DNA of 64,000 nt, from positions 1,853,501 to 1,917,500 of the forward strand of contig CP054838.1 of the NCBI GenBank assembly GCA_028768545.1. The letters run 5' to 3'. The notes under the pieces were generated by a model, which was not told the DNA's origin, ran no database searches, and worked only from the letters and a program-made list of their open reading frames with translations. The number at the start of each line of letters is the position of its first letter. Positions within the stretch are counted from its first letter, which is position 1. Of the stretch, positions 63,479 through 64,000 are shown in pieces. The position numbers and the translations under genes were made by a program. Origin of the DNA: Desulfobacter sp. GTDB taxonomy: Bacteria > Desulfobacterota > Desulfobacteria > Desulfobacterales > Desulfobacteraceae.

Positions 63479-63559
63479 ATAAAAGGATTCAGCTCCAAGG
63501 TACTCAGACCCCAAGCGCTATTGTATTGGTGCCAAGCCCCAGGGGATGAATCCTTTTAT
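63479..63559. terminator. Long-looped inverted repeat between metF and the LysR gene
   Basis: ATAAAAGGATTCA (63479-63491) and TGAATCCTTTTAT (63547-63559) are perfect 13-bp complements separated by 55 nt. They lie between two convergent genes, so a bidirectional transcription end is the simplest reading. The long loop also has short self-complementary parts. Confidence 0.5.
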
Positions 63560-63607
63560 TACGTTTCCCCCCCCTAACCCAAATTTTCATTTCAGCAAGG
63601 TTCCGTA

Positions 63608-64000
63608 TCAAGCCCGCTTTTGATTGCTGATTTCCGCTTCCAGGTAACTGATAAAAACATCTCTGGCGTTGTTTTGTTTATTTTTGTCTGTAAAAACTGC
63701 GATGGAGAACATGGGCAGTTCCGGCAGTTCCAGCTTGGAAGGCGCCTTTATCAAGCCTTGCTTTAATGCACCCATCGGTAAAACAGACAACCCCATGCCT
63801 GCCTGTACAGCGGTCTGAATGCTTGAAATGGATGTCCCTGTGAAAACTATTTTCCATTTCCGGTTTTCTTGTTCAAGGGTTTGGGTGGCAAGTTTTCTAA
63901 AATGGCAGGGAGACGGCAGCACCACAAGAGGCAGGGTGTCATCTATGTCAAATTCCATGCCTTTTCCTATTGTCCAGACTAATGGTTCCTGAACAAGCAC
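63608..64000 (-). CDS. LysR-type regulator, C-terminal effector domain (partial, runs off the right edge)
   Basis: The visible 130 residues are the second half of a LysR substrate-binding domain: LPLVVLPSPCHFRKLATQTL, WKIVFTGTSISSIQTAVQAGMGLSVLP (a classic LysR motif) and ELPMFSIAVFTDKN. The helix-turn-helix and the true start lie beyond position 64000. Target genes cannot be judged from this window. Confidence 0.9.
   Translation of the reverse strand: MLVQEPLVWTIGKGMEFDIDDTLPLVVLPSPCHFRKLATQTLEQENRKWKIVFTGTSISSIQTAVQAGMGLSVLPMGALKQGLIKAPSKLELPELPMFSIAVFTDKNKQNNARDVFISYLEAEISNQKRA

Noticed and set aside
1-64000. CRISPR arrays, tRNA, rRNA or riboswitches
   Set aside because: No regular direct-repeat array, cloverleaf or known riboswitch pattern was noticed on either strand, although small RNAs cannot be excluded by eye.

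Overview
The window looks like part of a chromosome from a strictly anaerobic, sulfate-reducer-type Desulfobacterota (Desulfobacteraceae-like). This is inferred from gene content: a PUFA-synthase-type lipid megasynthase, 2-hydroxyacyl-CoA-dehydratase/double-cubane family proteins with an ASKHA activator, a reductive activator of corrinoid enzymes, DsrE- and TauE-type proteins, several sigma-54 activators and an arsenic island. No rRNA, tRNA or CRISPR was seen.

Layout. 1-0.45 kb: relic of a serine hydrolase. 0.5-2.9 kb (-): a YihG-like acyltransferase and a sigma-54 activator. 3.1-11.4 kb (+): one very large lipid synthase (tandem NPD-type enoyl reductase, KS, degenerate KS, AT, KS, ACP), broken by two homopolymer frameshifts and an in-frame TAG and cut off at its 3' end by an ISL3-family element (11.4-12.66 kb). 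Beyond the element lies a histidine kinase that has lost its N-terminus. 14.7-15.5 kb (-): a DsrE-like protein and a hotdog thioesterase. 15.8-27.0 kb (+): an eleven-gene, tightly packed cluster of two double-cubane/2-hydroxyacyl-CoA dehydratase-type proteins, their ATPase activator, a ribose-type ABC importer (permease, two secreted binding proteins, ATPase), an ADP-ribosylglycohydrolase-fold hydrolase, a PfkB kinase, a third binding protein without a signal peptide, and a third double-cubane protein. 27.2-33.2 kb (-): a kinase-phospholyase fusion, a divergent aldo/keto reductase, an Eis-like acetyltransferase, a metallo-beta-lactamase-fold protein and a GNAT enzyme.

33.5-40.5 kb: a sigma-54 activator with a Cys-rich PAS domain faces a sigma-54 promoter that drives thioredoxin, a RACE-type corrinoid activator, an ACR3/BASS-like transporter fused to UspA, a DUF1638 protein and a flavodoxin, ended by a strong terminator. 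40.7-48.6 kb (-): a redox/arsenic operon (small thioredoxins, ArsR, DUF318/ArsP-type permease, periplasmic thioredoxin, CcdA, Fe-S protein, rhodanese, TauE). Its ccdA is split by an ISKra4 element whose ends and target duplication can be read exactly. 48.7-50.8 kb (+): arsR-arsC-acr3 with a clear promoter and operator. 51.1-52.5 kb: three genes of unknown function. 53-58.2 kb: TetR, an RND exporter, an outer-membrane lipoprotein-sorting-type protein and a DUF1302-like barrel. 58.57-59.87 kb: an IS4 element. 60.3-62.2 kb: a long alpha-solenoid repeat protein. 62.6-63.5 kb: metF. The right edge holds the C-terminus of a LysR regulator.

A striking general feature is the number of single-base indels, mostly in homopolymer runs (about 4704, 10439, 14346, 17451, 22530, 55996, 57055), that split otherwise well-conserved genes. 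Either the assembly has homopolymer errors or several loci are decaying. The in-frame stops, the permease deletion and the IS-truncated ends show that at least some decay is real.
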